Assembly (NCBI GenBank): GCA_963831005.1
Contig: CAWHOW010000049.1
Location: 62,001-126,000 of the forward strand
Direction of reading: 5' to 3'
From: CAWHOW01 sp963831005
GTDB taxonomy: Bacteria > Bacteroidota > Bacteroidia > Bacteroidales > CG2-30-32-10
DNA: 64,000 nt
The notes beneath the pieces were generated by a model. The model made no database searches, was not told the origin of the DNA, and saw only the letters and a program-made list of their open reading frames with translations. Below are positions 63,601-64,000 of this stretch, one piece after another. Numbering within the stretch: the stretch's first letter is position 1; each line of letters starts with the position of its first letter. The translations under genes and the position numbers were made by a program.

Positions 63601-63942
63601 TGTAAATTCTTCACCATCTTTTGAATAGAACTTTTTAGCAAAATAGGTAATGATCCAGAAAAGGAACATTACGGCAAGTCCGCTCACCATATTTGAAAGG
63701 AAGTTGATCATTCTTGCAACCATGTGGACATCACCAAACGATAACAATGAAATTAATCTGCCCATTAGTAAAAAAGTAGGAGCGCCAGGAGGATGCCCGA
63801 CTTCCAGTTTGTACGAGCAGGAAATAAATTCTCCGCAATCCCAAAAACTTGCTGTTGGTTCAGAAGTCAGAAAGAAGATGGTAATCGCCGTTAAGCCCAC
63901 CAGCCAACCTAAAACAGTATTAATGGTTTTGTAATTCTTCAT
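60631..63942 (-). CDS. DUF2723 membrane protein, GT-C-like, paralogue 2
   Basis: 1103 residues, similar from end to end to the protein at 51000: same N-terminal signature (FWDCGEFISCSYKLEVGHPPGAP), the same NREQYGDWPVLYGQYYN loop, the same YAQEVEGVRRDVRVVNLSLLNT segment and C-terminal TPR-like helices. It differs by short insertions in the mid loops (for example EDGYKNWGDIKGTPVTVTD) and lacks the basic tail of paralogue 1. Likely a protein glycosyltransferase by analogy to TMEM260; the donor is probably a polyprenyl-phosphate sugar (inference). Start ATG 63942; upstream DNA is cut by the window end. Confidence 0.9.
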   Translation of the reverse strand: MKNYKTINTVLGWLVGLTAITIFFLTSEPTASFWDCGEFISCSYKLEVGHPPGAPTFLLMGRLISLLSFGDVHMVARMINFLSNMVSGLAVMFLFWIITYFAKKFYSKDGEEFTKSNMYAVLGSGLVGAMAFTFCDSFWFSAVEGIVWAMASFFTSAIFWCATKWDREANQRDGYHWIILIGLLIGLSIGVHLLNLLAIPAIGFLYYFKYYKPSFKGIVIATVISMGITGAIFSIIIPQIVDLFAKTELLFVNSFGMHFNSGTLFLALLFVALIVGGILYTIKENFKPLYKNILLALAAIFLLLILIGSTGVGSFFMRLIMVGLLITLFYFIRNKKAALNTLILTFAFMLLGYSTYMILVIRANAETPLNENSPKNAIALLSYLNREQYGDWPVLYGQYYNAPVNPQNEWKDGSPIYSRDEKKGKYIVVDERKKSIPTYDPRFCTVFTRMWSSDNSLGHEDGYKNWGDIKGTPVTVTDPETGKAETIQKPTFGENLTYFFRYQIGHMYLRYFMWNFVGRQNEIQNTDGNPLEGNWYSGISAIDKMNCGPQEDLPYDMTSNKGMHKFYFLPLILGFLGFYFQLNKRSTDTLVVGTFFLMTGLAIILFLNQYPNQPRERDYSYSVSMMAFCIWIGIGVLGIYEMAKKYITPVLAAILTTVVCFLCVPYVMGKNGWAGHDRSGRYTMADFASDYLNSCAPNAILFTNGDNDTFPLWYAQEVEGVRRDVRVVNLSLLNTDWYINAMKRKAYDSDPVPFSMNWNQYKEGTRDYVYFVSDTAVCKPNKYYNLKQLMDFVESDDPQTKFPTSRGNVEYFPTKNLSILVDKNTVINNGTVPKELRDSIVPSIDWTCSRYGVQKADLMILDLLANNNWKRPVYFASTSGTSTYLGLDKYLWLEGLAYRLIPVKNNSTVRGETGSINTGVMNDNMMKKFKWGNIQDTSLYIDETVSGMAMSLRLSFARLANSLTEKGEKDEAIKVLDKCQATFPEKNVGYNNGIELMVGEAYYNAGAIEKGNKIMNRLIDLFEQDLKYYFSFTGTKASQIDYHKQQALGIMQRIAQVAQMHDQEAAKWAKTDGRLIPVTSQLDAIAKKAKGEFEKYYSIYQPK

Positions 63943-64000
63943 GATTTTAATTTTTGTAAGGCGACGAAGATATTAAAAAAATTCCGAACCAATAGCCAAA

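Noticed and set aside
51000..63942. Assembly duplication of the DUF2723 gene
   Set aside because: The two copies differ throughout in sequence, length and insertions, so they are true paralogues.
1..64000. tRNA or rRNA genes
   Set aside because: No cloverleaf with CCA-type end or conserved rRNA stretch was noticed by eye; a covariance scan was not possible.

Overview
The window looks like a piece of an uncultured Bacteroidota chromosome. Base composition is AT-rich. Several genes are preceded by TAnnTTTG -7 elements instead of sigma70 boxes, and Shine-Dalgarno sites are weak or missing. Many products belong to the type IX secretion system (T9SS): cargo with type A or type B C-terminal sorting domains, a PorP/SprF-like protein, two PorE-like TPR/propeller/OmpA proteins and a SprA Plug protein. 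No rRNA, tRNA or CRISPR array was recognised.

Layout. 0-6 kb: 3' part of a giant T9SS-exported beta-repeat protein. 6-16 kb: housekeeping genes (U32 protein, lipoprotein, SpoU methyltransferase, radical SAM plus DUF6873 pair, MutS, YifB/ComM), interrupted by a RAYT transposase with three REP hairpins. 16.4-26.5 kb: a giant type-B-CTD adhesin, a SprF-like protein and a PorE-like OmpA protein, probably one export cassette; the adhesin carries at least six frame breaks and the OmpA gene one. 26.6-30.5 kb: small regulators (TetR, ArsR, cold shock) and small unknown proteins, some cysteine-rich. 30.5-36 kb: a second PorE-like protein, a TPR protein, a repeat-filled gap and a frame-broken YVTN-propeller cargo gene. 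36-41.3 kb: an unknown gene, about 38 copies of a 21-bp repeat, a UbiA prenyltransferase, Plug, and a Y1 transposase gene split by a 121-bp MITE-like element. 41.4-50.8 kb: cobalamin adenosyltransferase, ABC ATPase, methyltransferase, TPR protein, ABC-F ATPase, VIT1 transporter, a carrier protein with a frame-broken AMP-forming ligase, and a polysaccharide deacetylase. 51-64 kb: two DUF2723 GT-C-like paralogues flanking three T9SS cargo genes and a small accessory island.

The genes point to a cell surface built around T9SS export. The DUF2723 proteins may glycosylate the cargo, but that is inference.

The least explained feature is a set of five tandem arrays with unrelated sequences that all have a 21-bp period (about two DNA turns, or seven codons). 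Other notable items are: the 121-bp MITE with two identical copies, 4-5 bp target duplications and a reconstructable empty site; a matched pair of probable TetR operators; serial copies of T9SS sorting-signal 3' tails; and palindromic elements captured inside genes.
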